Shown here piece by piece: positions 46,726-58,812 of a stretch of 64,000 nt of DNA. Source of the stretch: Typhlomys cinereus (Eukaryota; Chordata; Mammalia; Rodentia; Platacanthomyidae); contig JALPQD010000413.1 of NCBI GenBank assembly GCA_023101885.1, positions 1,275,650-1,339,649 of the forward strand, given 5' to 3'. The notes beneath the pieces are model-generated. The model did no database searches, was not told where the DNA came from, and saw only the letters and a list, made by a program, of their open reading frames with translations. Positions within the stretch are counted from its first letter, which is position 1, and the number at the start of each line of letters is the position of its first letter. The position numbers and the translations under genes were made by a program.

Positions 46726-47794
46726 AATATGAACTAGAACTACACCAAGAGGATATCACTTCTGCCTCAGTTGTCATCTGCTACACCGTAGAAAATTCAG
46801 AGCAGAAGGATAGCCCAGTGAATCTGTATGTCCCTTGCCACATTTGGAAGACTTTAGACATTACCTGTCTGAGGCTTCCTCCACCCTCCCTCTCCGTGCT
46901 GCTCTCCAGTGGCTTGTAATGGTCCCACAAGTCCTTGGGGGCTCCATTGGCTTGTCTTATTTCCCCCTGTTCAGAATGGCATTTCTGTGACTCTACACTC
47001 ACCATTCCCTTTGTCCCCAGCATCCTCTGAGCTTGCTGTTCAGATGGTTCTATTTTCAGTTCTAATAGGCCTGCTTGGTTTTTCTTTACATTTTCCATTT
47101 CTCTGCTGACACTTTCTGTGTCTTGCCGAGGTTTTCTGTTTTCTCATTTGTGTCCAGCGTATTTGCAGTTGCTTACTGAAACATTTTCTGGTGGCTGCTT
47201 CACAGTCTGGTGCCCCATTGCAGACATTCCCTAGCTAGCTCTCTTTTTTTTTTTTCTTCTCGCGCGTTTGAGAATCTTTCAAGTTGGGATGATGTGTAAT
47301 TGCATTTGAAGCCCATACTTGGTGTGATATGTGGTGTTCATTTGAAACTGGAGCATATTTAATGAAGCTGTGCTACATGGCTTTGTATAATAGGCCTACT
47401 GTGCTGACGTCTTCCAGCCTGGCTTTGTCCGAGAGGGATCAGTGCTTCCGGGAGGGTCAGTTGTAGGTGTGGATGTACATTCAAGCTCCTTCGCCCGTGC
47501 TCAGACCTGAGGGTGGAGGCTTCTTCTTCATCCTCAGCTTGCTGGGAGCACTAGCTGCCGTGTACCTTCAGTGACATCACTGTGGAGGTTATCTCCCAGG
47601 TGAGCAACACCTGTCCACTCTGCTGCGGACACCGCTCCAGGGAGGAGCAGGTGGACACCTTGTTGCCAGCGGAGGTGAAGAGCACATGCTGACTATCTTC
47701 CTCTTCCATGACGGGGGTGATAAAAAGCATTGTTTCCTATTGACTAGCGTCTGACATCACCTGATTTGGACTGGGGATTTGTTACATCTTCGCG

Positions 47795-47930
47795 GAACTA
47801 CCCTGACCCTCCAAGCTAGCGCCTCTCACAACAGTCCTGTGAATTGGGGGTCATGTTGGCCAGTTCACTTCACACTCAGAGAGGTCAGGTGACATGCCAG
47901 GGCCATCCGGTTCCTGGGAGGAGGATCAGA
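47795..47930 (-). mobile_element. MIR-like SINE
   Basis: CCAGTTCACTTCACACTCAG AGAGGTCAGGTGACATGCCA GGGCC resembles the antisense MIR core and tail. Confidence 0.6.
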
Positions 47931-48889
47931 GGTGAGCATTCACCTATTGACTGGATCTTTCCCTCTGCTACCTAACTCACAGACACTAGGAATTAGCAGC
48001 AACCCCGTGGGCCTGGCTGCCACTGAACAATGGTTGTAAACAGAAGTACAAGAGAAGCCTTCGTGGTGTGCAAGTGCATTGCTTTTACATTCTCTAGCAA
48101 TGTAACTTGACTCCACTCCCCATTCCCCCCATCCTGTGTTGAGAAATGATGGGGGAACTAACATAGAAGGACGCCTCAAACCTGTTTCTTTACCTCTCTA
48201 CTCATGATGTTTTCTTTTTCTCTCACTCACTTGCTTTTTTTCGGTTTAATTTTAAACGCCTTCTCCGTTCTTTCAATGTTCCTTCAATCTCGGTGCATCT
48301 GTTTCTGGTCAGTGTTCGCGGTGGGATGGGGGATGGGGACACTGGCTTGGCTCCTCTTTACTCACCAGCAGCATCAGCAGCCACTCACCTACAAAGGCCA
48401 GCTCCCATGACATCCTGTAGGTGTCTACCGAGTGCAGTGTCTGTGCCTACATTGGGGGCCCATGGGTGTGAGCCAGTCCATCTGGAGCTTCAGATCCTCC
48501 TGGCTGCGTGCTCTACCCAGCATCCTCTGACACTGGCTTTCATGGAGCCAGAAGGGCAGCCTGAGCCAGAGCAGAGCTTGCAGTCTGTCCCAAAGAGTGA
48601 GGAGAGTACCTCACCAGTGCTGTTGCCTAACAGATTCACACGTGTTCCCAGGGCAGGGCCGTCACCAAGCACACACCATTCAGGGCATCATGCTTCTGAG
48701 AAGCATGGCTAGCTGGAGGGTCCAGGTCCCACTCTTGTCCGCAGCTGCTCAGGAGCAGGTGGCCTCCAGGATGGGCAGTAAGGACACACAGGAGGAAAGG
48801 CCACCCGGTCCTCAGGGTTGAGCAGTGCTGAGAAGCTGAGAGTCTCCCCTGCCTGGGCCTCGTGAGCTGCGCATCTTTCCTGTCTGTGT

Positions 48890-49140
48890 TTACTCAGCTT
48901 CTGGGGAAGAAAAATACACAGCCACCGCCAAGGTAGTGCTGGTATTTTGATGAGGGAACTGAATCGTGTTTCTTCCTTTCATGGACGCGGAAATGTTAAA
49001 TACATAACAGCTAAATTAATCGGTGCCCATAAATTGGTTAATTATGTTAATTCCAAGTCACAGAACTGGTCTCATTAGCGCTTCCATTAAGCAGTTTAAG
49101 CTTTGAACATTTTAAGGAGGCTGTTTAAGCTCCAGATTCG
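48890..49140. other. Repeat-free TAAT-rich island; candidate conserved non-coding element
   Basis: The sequence ACAGCTAAATTAATCGGTGC, AAATTGGTTAATTATGTTAA, CTCATTAGCGCTTCC and AGCAGTTTAAGCTTTGAAC is complex and non-repetitive. It is rich in TAAT cores, in a neighbourhood of about 3 kb without recognisable transposons. Conservation is not testable here. Confidence 0.4.
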
Positions 49141-50721
49141 TCTTCAAGGGCTCTGAGAGCATTTCCAACTGCAGAAGGATTTAAGATTCACTGGCAGGCG
49201 TGGAGGATCTGGAGTGTGTAGGAAGTGCTGGCAGGGAAGAGGGGTTCCCACTTCCCCATCCTTCACCCCCACATTCTTACCTAAAGCACCTGCCTGCTGG
49301 GCATGACCTAGCGTTGCAGGAGGGAGGAGAGGGACCAGCAACGGCCATAGCCTGTCCCCCTGTCATTCCTTGCTGTCTGCCCTGTCTCTGTGTCTCTGGG
49401 CTGCTATGCTGCAGCCTCATGCCCCCTCCAGAGCACAGGTGAGCTAGGTCCCAGATGCCATGGGCTGCCCTAAGATAAGGCCCTCATTCCTGGGGACCCT
49501 GATCTAGGCAGACTAAAGCCACGACTCAGAGAGCACATCGAGTGAGCAGCTCGAGGGCGGCCGTGGTTTGTGGCTATGCGATGTCTTCTTTCTACCATCT
49601 TCTTCAAAGGGCAGCACAGAGCCTGATTGTTTTCTCCCAAGCACGGGTCTTCTTGGGGCTCCATGCTGTCCTTGCCTGGGGTAGGCATGGGGTGCTCTGA
49701 CTCTAGAGCATGCACCCCAAGCTGCCAGTCTTCACTGAACCGTCGTGTCCCTAGGCAATTCAGCGCTGATGTTCTAGCCCTGTTCCCCAGTGTGGAGACT
49801 GTAGTGAGTCAGGTAGGATGTCAGCTCTCTAGACAATAGCCAAGGCTTTTCTACTTAATTGTTATTCCTTTCAGAAATCAGCGGGACCTGATTGCTGAAG
49901 AGAAAGGGGGTTTTCGTTATGACTTAGGTTTGGTATGAGCCATCCGCGAGCTGACAACTGCAATTGACTGAAAAGGTGGCTGTGACTCACAGTTCCCAAG
50001 AGGGCAGACCACCTCACACCACACAGGGCTCATGGACAAGCTTCAAGGTCAGTTAGTAGGCACAGGAAGTGAGAAGAGGAGAAGCTCGTGTCGAGGCTTC
50101 CGGGGAGAGACTGAAAAGCTGGGAGAACAGCTCAGGCCCGACTAATTGGAGTGACTGGCGCAGGCTCCTCGCATCTCTGTCCATCTGATAACCATCCCTT
50201 CCCCACTGCCTTAAAGCGACCAGGACGGGAATGGTGGTCAGAGAATGAGCGCACAGTAAAGAACGGATGGGTTTTCCCACGGGTAGGTTGTTTACTATCT
50301 CTAAGATCTGGCCAGTGCTAGAGGGAACAATCTCTTCAGAGTTAGCAAGTCTCTAGGTGTCAAAGCAGCATAGTACAGAAAATCAAAAGACATGTGTCAC
50401 ACAACACCCTGCTAGAGCAAAGTCTCGTGGGCGGCACACGCCTCTCCTTGGCCCAGGTCCTCCAGTGGCGCTTGCCTGTGGTGTGAGGGTGCTTCACTGC
50501 TGTAGCTTTGCTTTCCTGTGGAAAGAGATGGGATGGTCACTTAGGAAACCAGGACAGCATGGGGGAGGGGCAAGCGAGACCTGGCTCAGCGTCCATCCAC
50601 CACCACGTTCTCCATGTGCTTCCTGGAACAATGGCAGATATAGACCATAGCTCTTGGATCCTTGAAACAGACTGTAGTGGGAACATAGAGATTTCAGAGC
50701 TTTATTATTGTCTAAGGAGAT

Positions 50722-51073
50722 TGTCGTGGTTCAAATGTGAGCTGTCCCCAAAGACTCGTGTGTTTGCTGTCCTTAGCTGTTGTTGATGTTTGAGAGGGTT
50801 GTGGCAACTCTGGGAGTAGAGCCTTGCTGGAAGAAGGCACGCCATCTTGAGGTTTGATAGCCTAGTCCTACTTCCCCCCTCAGTTTGCTTTTGTCTTCCC
50901 GATGGCTGTTGTGACCTGAGCCAGCTTCCTGCTTCTGGCTCCAGCCATGCCTTCTGCTATCCAATTCCTGCCATAAGACTATATCTTCTGGAACCGTAAG
51001 CCAAATAAATCTTCCTTTTCTCCTTTTGTGTATGAGTCCTGTCTCACAGCAGCAGAGCTGAGCGACTGCAGCA
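50722..51073 (+). mobile_element. MLT1-like MaLR solo LTR
   Basis: It starts TGTCGTGGTTCAAATGTGAG, has GAGGGTTGTGGCAACTCTGG, GAGCCTTGCTGGAAGAAGGC and a late AAGCCAAATAAATC, and ends GCGACTGCAGCA. Flanking 5-mers GAGAT (50717-50721) and AAGAT (51074-51078) match at 4 of 5. Confidence 0.75.
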
Positions 51074-52029
51074 AAGATGGGAGTGTTGTAACCCTTTCAG
51101 CTTTGTGACCTTTTCAATAGCTGTTCAGGCTTCACTCATTCCAACATGGCTGCTCATGGAAGAGAATGAGGTATAGTTTGTCTAGAAGAGAAGGAAATCC
51201 AAACCAAGTATTTCTCTGTGAATTTACTAAAAATAGACTCAGGATTAATGAGTAGAATTTGTTGGACGGGGGCTATTTGTCACACTCAGGAAGCTACAAT
51301 CTAATTTTACTCGCTGCTGTTGATTGTTTTTGCATTGCCATTCATCTGCTGAAGGCAAAATACATTACTTCTCCATAAACAAAAGTGAGCCCAGCATGAC
51401 GGCTTCCCTGCCTTCCTCCAGATGGAAGCCACACTGGCAAGATGGTGGACTCCTACAGGAGAGGAGCGTGAGGGTGCGTGCTTGTGCTCGTCCCATTCTT
51501 TTGAACATCCAGCTCCCTCACGCGTTTTTAGGACAAGCCCTGCCCTTTATGGAGTTGACTGTGTGTTCATAATTTGCCTGGCCTTATGTAAGCCTATTGT
51601 TTAGAAAGTCAGGATGTAAATTAGAAACAGAGGACGGACGGGTCTTTTTGAGAAAATTCATGTTGCTTTCTTTTAACATTTACCAGGAGTCGTAAAAATC
51701 ATTCATTTCAACCAAGCTTTTCCCAGGGTGTTAAAAAAATTATTGGGTTTATGCAATTTAGTAGGAATATATAATATACATTATCAAAAGAGAGGCATCT
51801 GTTGCTCTCCTGGATAGAGCAAATGGGGGCACCTGGAATTGTCCCTTGGGAGATAGAGCCTAGATGGCAGTCTGCCTTGCCCAAGGCAGCAACTGTTGGG
51901 TGACGAAAGGGGGAGAGTGACCCCAGGACAATGTGTGAGATCGATGTGGAGGTCCATTGTAAGCAGAAGCTAACACAAGGGAGAGCTTTAAGTAGGAGGG
52001 TTTTTTTTTTTTTTTAATTTATTCATTCA

Positions 52030-52255
52030 TTTAGTGTGTGTGTGTGGAGAACCAAGGGTGATTTCAGGAATCATCCTGGATTACTTCTACCTCCTTCTTG
52101 CTTTGTTCTGGGATGTCCCAGGCTCCAGCCACCAGAGCTGTAAGTACAGGCCACTACCATTTCCGCCTGGCATTTTTACCTGGGACCTGGGATCTAAACT
52201 CAGGACCTTCTGCTTTCAAAGCAGGATCTTAACCCTTGAGTCATCTCTCTAGCCC
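52030..52255 (-). mobile_element. Dominant-family SINE, older copy
   Basis: A long T-run (52001-52015) and a short (GT)n precede GAGAACCAAGGGTGATTTCA GG. The head ends GAGTCATCTCTCTAGCCC. A weak TTAAGTAG repeat flanks the element. Confidence 0.85.
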
Positions 52256-53549
52256 TTAAGTAGTTTATTAGACCCGAGGGTCTGGTGGCTAGGGGAACCA
52301 CAGCCTTACAGTGGGAGAACATTAGAATAGAAGAGATAGCGTAAGGCGGGAAAGAATAAGGAGAGAGCCAACTTGGATAGCCCGGCAGGAAAAAGTCTGA
52401 AGAAAACCCCCGGTTGGGGAGAGATCTGCAGAGCACTCAGATAAATCTTTTATAGCCTTCTAATGTTGCTACGAAGTTGCTAGGGAAGTACGGCAGTACA
52501 GGGTACAGCAGGAAAGAATGCCATGCAAAAGATAGCCTTCTCTCAAGGTCCTTAGGGTGGGGAGGTCAGGGATTTAGGATGTGTGGGTGGTCTCCAGGAC
52601 TTGTCAGTCTAGCCAGGTGGGGGAAGCTTTACAAAATGGTGTGGCTGTGGCTAACAGCAACCTTCCTTCTCTCTATCGCTCCCTCTACCACATGTCCACA
52701 GACTCAGACTGGAAGGGTAGAGCATGTTTCCACAGTCTTGCAGTCTTGAGCTGTGAGCCCAGCAGGCAGAAAAGCCGCCCGTTAGTGAGCTAGCAACAGG
52801 GAGTTAATTTGCCATTAACTTGATTTGTCCAAATTATTTTCGTCCCTGCCAATTTATGGTAAATGGGGCTTTCTTTTCTTTTCTTTTTTTTTTTTTTTTC
52901 ATTAGAGAAATGATTGCTGTTTTTCTTCTCCTTGGCATTTCCAGAGAGCCATTCACATTTAAAGCTAATGTTGGAACAGCAGGTTTCTACTGAAAATATT
53001 TACCTTTTCTCTGCTGGCAACCCGTCAGTGTTGGGGAAAATAGATGCTCCATTAGAATCTAAACACACGCACTTGCTTTCCCACATGCCCATCAGCTTTC
53101 TTCCGAGAGGGAAAGCGTGATGGGGTGTTGGGAAATCACTCCAGTTGTATGTTTTTGATATATTTTCAGATGCCTCCTGGCATCTGTTGTTCTTGTTCAG
53201 AAATAGACATTTTACCACCCGTGACTAGTGTGAGAAGCCCTGGAATAGCAGGTTCAAGTCCAACACAAGAACATCAGTGTAGGTCTTGGCAGCCTATGGA
53301 ACCAGTGAGGTCTCTTGCCCTGAAGAGCCCTCTGCTGAATTTATTTATCATTTTAAGAAATGGGAGTTTTATTAGAGCTGAGGGCCTGGTGGCCAAGATA
53401 ACCATAGTTTGGCCTTAAAAGTGGATGAGCATTAGAAGAAATAGCTTAAAGTCAGTGAGAATAAGGGGAATAATTGCCCAAAACTGCATGGGGGGGGAAT
53501 CTGGTCAGCCCCCCCCATTAAATTCAGAGGCATAAAGAATACTATTGCC

Positions 53550-53832
53550 GGGCTGGAGAGGTGGCTCAGGGGTTAAGCCTCCGCCTTGCAGGCGGAAGGT
53601 CCTGAGTTCGGATCCCAGATCCCATGTATAGACGCCAGGCAGAAGCGGGGACGGCCTGCGCTTCTGGTCCTGGTAGGGCGGAGCCTGTGAATCCCGGGGC
53701 AGAAGGAGGTGGAGGCTCCATGGTGGTTCGCGAATTTGTCCGTGGTTCTACACACACACGCACACGCACACGCACACGCGCGCACATACACACGCACATG
53801 AGCACAGTTGAATAAATAATAATAATAATAAA
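53550..53832 (+). mobile_element. Youngest full-length dominant-family SINE, 16-bp target duplication
   Basis: The copy has an A-box-like TGGCTCAGGGG at 53562-53572 and a B-box-like GTTCGGATCCC at 53606-53616, with tRNA-like spacing. An internal pol III promoter therefore looks intact. The tail is (CA)n interspersed with CG steps, then GTTGAATAAATAATAATAAT. A perfect 16-base repeat AAAGAATACTATTGCC lies at 53534-53549 and 53833-53848. Confidence 0.93.
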
Positions 53833-53884
53833 AAAGAATACTATTGCCATTTAGGCAACACTGTGGATACCAGGGTATAGTCAT

Positions 53885-54260
53885 CTATATTACATTGGTA
53901 TAACAAAATACTCTAGGCTGGGTAGCCTGTGAAGAACAGTTTTTTTTAGCTCACAGTTTTGGAGGCTGATAATCCAAGCAACATTGTACTGGGTCTGGTC
54001 AGTGCCCTTCTGGCTGTATGTATCACATGTAACAGATGAAATCACAGCAGGAACATGTGTGAGAGGAAGAAGTTTCATGATTAGACAGGAAGCCAGGAAG
54101 CAGGATCCCATGAGACTTAACCTTAGTCTTTTCTGAGAAAAACTGTGTCTAGTAGCCTAACTACCTTCTAGTAGACTCCATAGCTTTAATATTTTGCCAC
54201 CTCCTGTTACCTCCACACTACGACCAAGCTTCCCACATACAAACTCTTTGGGGATCCTCA
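53885..54260 (-). mobile_element. MaLR-type LTR remnant
   Basis: TTGGTATAACAAAATACTCT AGGCTGGG, AGCTCACAGTTTTGGAGGCT and GCCACCTCCTGTTACCTCC follow an antisense MaLR layout. Confidence 0.55.
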
Positions 54261-54289
54261 AGCAAAGTCTAAGCCATAGACATGACCCT

Positions 54290-54440
54290 CGCCTTATGTC
54301 TTCCATTAGTTTTCTCAAATAACTCTGCTGGGTAAAGACTATGGAAAACAGCAACTCGGAGAGATCGAGTCTACGACCCAAGGTCCTGCAGATCTGAGGT
54401 TCTGCCCCAGGATCTGACTCTGGCTCTTTTGGCACTGAAA
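54290..54440 (-). mobile_element. MIR-like SINE
   Basis: TTTTCTCAAATAACTCTGC, GAGTCTACGACCCAAGGTCC TGC and CCAGGATCTGACTCTGGCTC resemble an antisense MIR. Confidence 0.5.
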
Positions 54441-54805
54441 ACTAATGTGACTCTCTTCAGGTGCCATACTACACCTCGAGTTGTCTGCATTGGCACAGTC
54501 CCCTCATGGAGGTTCATGGCTGAATGGGCAGAGCTGAGAAATGCTGGTGCCCAAATGGAGGGTGAAGAAGGATGGTGCTTCATGACCACTCGGCCCTCTT
54601 TCTCCACCTGAACTGGAAGAGGAGACAGTGCAGTGAGCCAAGGTCATAGCCCCCATAGACTATGGCCGTTGTGGCTCTGCCTTGTCTATGCAAGAAACTT
54701 CACAACAGATGCCAACAAACTCAGGGAAGGTCTGGGCCTTGTTATGACTCCCTTGATCTTCAAAAGGAAAGGAGCATTAACATTATTAACATGAAGAACC
54801 CATAA

Positions 54806-54875
54806 AGCAGGGTATGGCTTACTGGTAGAATGCTTGCCTGGCCTACTCAAGGCCATGGATTCAATCCCCAGCACT
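54806..54875 (+). mobile_element. ID-like SINE
   Basis: AGCAGGGTATGGCTTACTGG TAGAATGCTTGCCTGG and the B box GGATTCAATCCCCAGCAC are recognisable. Confidence 0.65.
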
Positions 54876-55051
54876 TAAGAGAAATCTGAAGAACCTGTGT
54901 TTGTCTAGAGATGCCATAAACAAAGTAAAGAAGACAATACAAACTAGGAGTGACTTACAGAATCTATGAGCAGCAAAGGATTAATTTTCAGGATAGACAA
55001 AAGTAAACACTATATTGTTTAAGAATACAGTTGTAAAGCAATCATTTTTAA

Positions 55052-55332
55052 TTTATTATTTATTTATTTTATGTGCATGTGTGTATATATATGTAGATCA
55101 GAGGGCACTATGTGTCCCTGTGGAGGACCAAGGGTGACTTCAGGAATCATCCTCGCTTGCTTCTATCTCCTTTTTGCTTCTCTCTGCGATTTCCCAGACT
55201 CCACCCAATAGGGTCAGAAATGCAGGCTTTGCCATTTCCACCTGGCTTATTTTACCTGGGACCTGGGATCTGAACTCAGGACCTTCTGCTTTCAAGACAG
55301 AATCCTAATCCCTGATCCATCTCTCCAGCCCC
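55052..55332 (-). mobile_element. Dominant-family SINE with 18-bp target duplication
   Basis: The body (GGACCAAGGGTGACTTCAGG) and head (CCATCTCTCCAGCCCC) are clear. The tail is short and GT/TA-rich. TAAAGCAATCATTTTTAA (55034-55051) and TAAAGCAGTCATTTTTAA (55333-55350) match at 17 of 18 bases. Confidence 0.9.
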
Positions 55333-56679
55333 TAAAGCAGTCATTTTTAAAACACAATGGAATAAATAATCCAAAAATCTGATTGGTCTCCTGAGAAGTA
55401 GGGAGACACAGGATATATGGGTGGATACCCCAGCAGGCGTAGGGCCTGTCTCATGCACACTGGATGGATGTCCATGATTTTATTAGCTTTCCAACTGACG
55501 TGTGTACACATCTAACAGTGAACCTGTAAGAATTAAAGGGGGAAAGATTTAGTTATTTGGTATTATGCAACTTTTTACAGGTAAACTGAGGGTCAGTAGG
55601 TTCCCTCACATGAGTTTTCCTATGTGCCAAGCACACTTAGTTTATGTAGCACCCCCATAGAGAGGATAACTTCAGCCACTTCATGGACTAGAAAACCAGG
55701 GCTTTGTAGCATGAGAGAACCTCCAGGGTCACTGCCTGGTTGCAGTTGGCAGTCACAGCCTGTCTGGTGGCAGACCGGTGGCACGCCTGTCTGCTGGGTA
55801 CCTGGAGGTACCCTGAGGTAAGGGATTCCCTTCCATGAAGCAGCTGATGGGGCATCCCAGTCCCTGCTTTGCTGAGCCACGAAGCAGCTAGGCAACAGTG
55901 ATGATGGTGGAAAGGAACTAGACGAAGAGCCAGGGGAAAAGCTGGGTGGTACTGCGTGAAATTCAACCTGCTGCTCATTCTGGAGGCCTTGAAACTAATA
56001 GGATGCTTTCCCCCATCCCATCACTGCCCATGCCTACCTGGCCGACTCCTGTTCTGGGCTCTACTTTGGGGACTGCTGATGTTTTCCATGCCTTTCTGCA
56101 TGCTTTACTGTAGATCTCATTGATGATTGTTCATCTTTTCTACAAGTATTCTCAGTTAAACCAATTCTCAGAGCAGCCCTCCCTCCCTTTACTGTAGGTA
56201 CCACTTACTGCACTACATGGCCTCTCAAAGACCCTCCAAAGTGACTTCTGTGTAGACTCTCTTGCTTATGACTGAGGAACTTCAGGGTAGATGGTACAAG
56301 GGGAAATTGAGGGAAACCCGAGCTTTCAAATCTGGTTGAATGGAAGACTTTGCTACAGCTAAATGTTCAAACTCCTTATAGGTAAGGCATTTCAGACCCT
56401 GGCAAGTCATAAGAGTACATTTAGTAACTTGCAACCCGTGTGCTGTTGAACAAGAGGATTTGGGACAAGAGACCTTGAGATGTTCATCAGTTATTCATCA
56501 GACACATTAGACATGACACCGGGTATCCCCATGATTATAGTGAAATAGCATAGTGGAGTTTAATTTGCATAACATATTTGTCCCTTAATATCTGGGGATG
56601 TTCTCTCCTTCCTTTGGTTCTGCTCACTTGAGTTGTGCGCCATCTCTGAACTTCAGCGGGAAAACCACTACATTACCCC

Positions 56680-56915
56680 TTGGTACTCACAAGGGTTGGT
56701 TCCAGAACTCACGTGCTTACAGACATGCTTAGATGCTTAAGTCCTTTGCATGAAATGGTGACGCATTTGCACAGAACCTCTCACATTAAATGATGAGGAC
56801 TTTGCACAAAACCTCTAAGTAAAATATACAGCACGTACATTCCCCCTCTACACTTAGGATCATCTCTAGAGGATACACAATGTCTAGCTCAAATGTAAAT
56901 AAATGCTCTGTATAG
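56680..56915 (+). mobile_element. Tigger-like (TcMar) DNA transposon remnant
   Basis: CCTTGGTACTCACAAGGGTT GGTTCCAGAAC, ATGCTTAAGTCCTTTGCATG AAATGG and TTAGGATCATCTCTAGAGGA are followed by AAATGTAAATAAATGCTCTG TATAG. This is the order of a common mammalian Tigger/MER-type element. There is an internal duplication near 56765-56820 (GCACAGAACCTC/GCACAAAACCTC). Confidence 0.65.
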
Positions 56916-57774
56916 TTGATGACAGACATATTCAAACTTTCTGTTTTTGAGGACTCTGTTTCTGTAGAGTCTTGGCTAGAGGTCTAGTACAGGTGAGGAA
57001 GAAGGTGGGGTACATCCTTGGTCAAATGAGTCCAAGAAAAGGGTTGCTTGGGCTTGGAGTATAAGTGGGGTGTCACAACTACTAACAACCCATCTTGGAG
57101 AAGTTTTTAATTGCACAAAAAAATGTTCCACAAGGAGTTTGGTTAAAAATAAAGAATTGGTAAGAAGGTGTTTCAGGCAAAGAAAAATATTAGAAGTAGC
57201 TAAAATGTTGTCATTATTTATTTCTCTGTTTCCCAAACTTTCATAAAAGACCTTATATATTTATTCTTGTAATAATAAATCCTCTTTTCCATTAGGCCTT
57301 AAATAACTCTAAGATAGAGGCTTTGTTTCAATGAAAGGCTTAGGCGATTGCACACATAGAGTTGTGTGAAGTATAAAAGGAGCTCTGGGGATCTGAGAAG
57401 AGTGGCCAGGTTTTCTGAGCCTTGGAGAAGCCTGATTTATGTAGGTTCCTATGGTCAGAAAGGATGGTATAGTAGATACTCACCACTTCCCAGTTTTACC
57501 CCAAGCATCTCACCTTCTGGGTGAGGCCCTGTTGGGAGGGATACACTGGCTGGGTACAGGATTGTGGAGGCAAGCAAACACAGGCATAGGGTGAGGGGCT
57601 GCATGTATCAAGGAAAGTTGGCAGAGGCCACCTTTCCCCTTTCCTTTGGGGTATTCTTGGGGATGCTAGATGACCCCCCTCCCACACACACTTCTAAAGA
57701 TCTTCTTGGGAAAATGGAGGTGAACTTGGGAAGGCAAAAATAAACAGAGAAGTCTTCCTGTTAGCCTGGGGCAC

Positions 57775-58187
57775 TGTTGCAGTCAGCCTGCATGGTTGCT
57801 GATAAATGACCATCACACAGCTAAGGGAACAAGGTGTTTACTTTCTTACGACAGTGCGGTTACTGTTCATAGTCCACCTTGACAGGAGAGCACACACCAA
57901 CACCAGGGCCGAGGGGATTGGCCACCATAACAGCTGAGAGATGGACAATCCTTACTTGCCAGACCAGCATGTCTAGCCAAGTATACAGAAGGATGCCAAC
58001 TCTCTCAACCAGCTCTCTCTGATTTATCCAGGGCCTAATCCCACCCACCATGGGCTGGGTCTTCCCCATCAGCCAGACAATCTCCTTCAGGTTTGCTCTG
58101 GGCTTAACTCAACCATCAACTCTCCACAACTGTGCCCAGAGCTCAAACCCTCAAGAGTCAAGTTGACACCTGTGCTTAACTATGACA
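57775..58187 (-). mobile_element. Solo LTR (family A) with perfect 5-bp target duplication
   Basis: The ends are TGTTGCAGTCAGCC and CTTAACTATGACA (TG...CA). GGCAC occurs immediately on both sides (57770-57774 and 58188-58192). A polyadenylation-like region reads on the - strand. No internal retroviral genes are present. It is nearly collinear with 6368-6791. It ends 452 bases upstream of the exon at 58640 and faces away from the direction of transcription. Confidence 0.93.
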
Positions 58188-58639
58188 GGCACGAACTTCC
58201 TGTCTTCCAGATTAACACTGTGGGGTGGGTCATTGTGTTCTACATTAGGGACAGACTCCCAAAGGAAAGAGAAATCAGGGCGAGCCACGCACAGCTGGGC
58301 AGGTTGAAAAGATTCATTACAGAAGCGTGCATTTTCAGATCTCAGCACGTCATCCTGGTTAAGAAACAAACTGGGCATCCTCTTTGGGGAGCAGCTGTTG
58401 TGTCCTCGTTTGCTGCCACAGCCTGTGTCATGTCAACTCCTGTTCCCCAGCCAGCAGAGATGAGGAGAAAGCGTTCAAAGCTGGCTGAGGAGAACACCTT
58501 GTGAGAAGACGGTGGGTGTGGTGTCCTGCTCCGATCTCCCTGAGACTCGTGGACCTTACTGATCTCTCAGTATGGGAGTGACCTTCACTGTGTGCTCAGA
58601 ACCCCAGTGCTGACTGTTGGCCTCCCCCTCTGCTTTCAG

Positions 58640-58812
58640 GCATCCGAATGCTGGACGGTGATGTGACCGATGTGGTTGAGGCCAAGTCCCTGGGCATCAG
58701 ACCCAACTACATCGACATCTACAGTGCCAGCTGGGGGCCGGATGACGATGGGAAGACAGTGGACGGGCCTGGCCGACTGGCTAAACAGGCTTTCGAGTAT
58801 GGCATTAAAAAG
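58640..58812 (+). CDS. Pcsk6: PCSK6/PACE4 exon, catalytic-domain substrate-binding region (exon 7 inferred)
   Basis: This 173-base exon completes a split Gly codon and encodes 57 residues. They start [20 protein letters not shown] and run through [18 protein letters not shown] to FEYGIKK. The [14 protein letters not shown] loop lines the S1 subsite and gives convertases their preference for basic P1 residues (family knowledge). [15 protein letters not shown] is typical of PACE4, where PC5 has FNPQHVHIYSASWG. By human numbering this is about residues 276-332. The donor is the first GT of AAAAAGGTGTGAGT (GT at 58813). This choice is forced by the KK-GRQGLGS junction, although the GT two bases later looks like a stronger donor. 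Confidence 0.95.

Larger units (their letters stand above)
33689..58639 (+). other. Pcsk6: Pcsk6 intron 6, 25 kb
   Basis: This intron has a GTAAGG donor and a CTTTCAG acceptor. It holds many SINEs, an antisense LINE-1 of about 4 kb (42.1-46.2 kb), a U2 snRNA fragment, MER5A-like and Tigger-like DNA transposon remnants, several LTRs and a solo LTR ending 452 bases before the next exon. I see nothing identifiable in about 33689-35010, 35470-36085, 36175-36430, 37090-37550, 37620-38005, 38950-39490, 40905-42100, 46740-47790, 47935-50720 (contains a candidate conserved island), 51080-52025, 52260-53530, 54445-55030, 55355-56675, 56920-57765 and 58195-58635. Confidence 0.85.
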
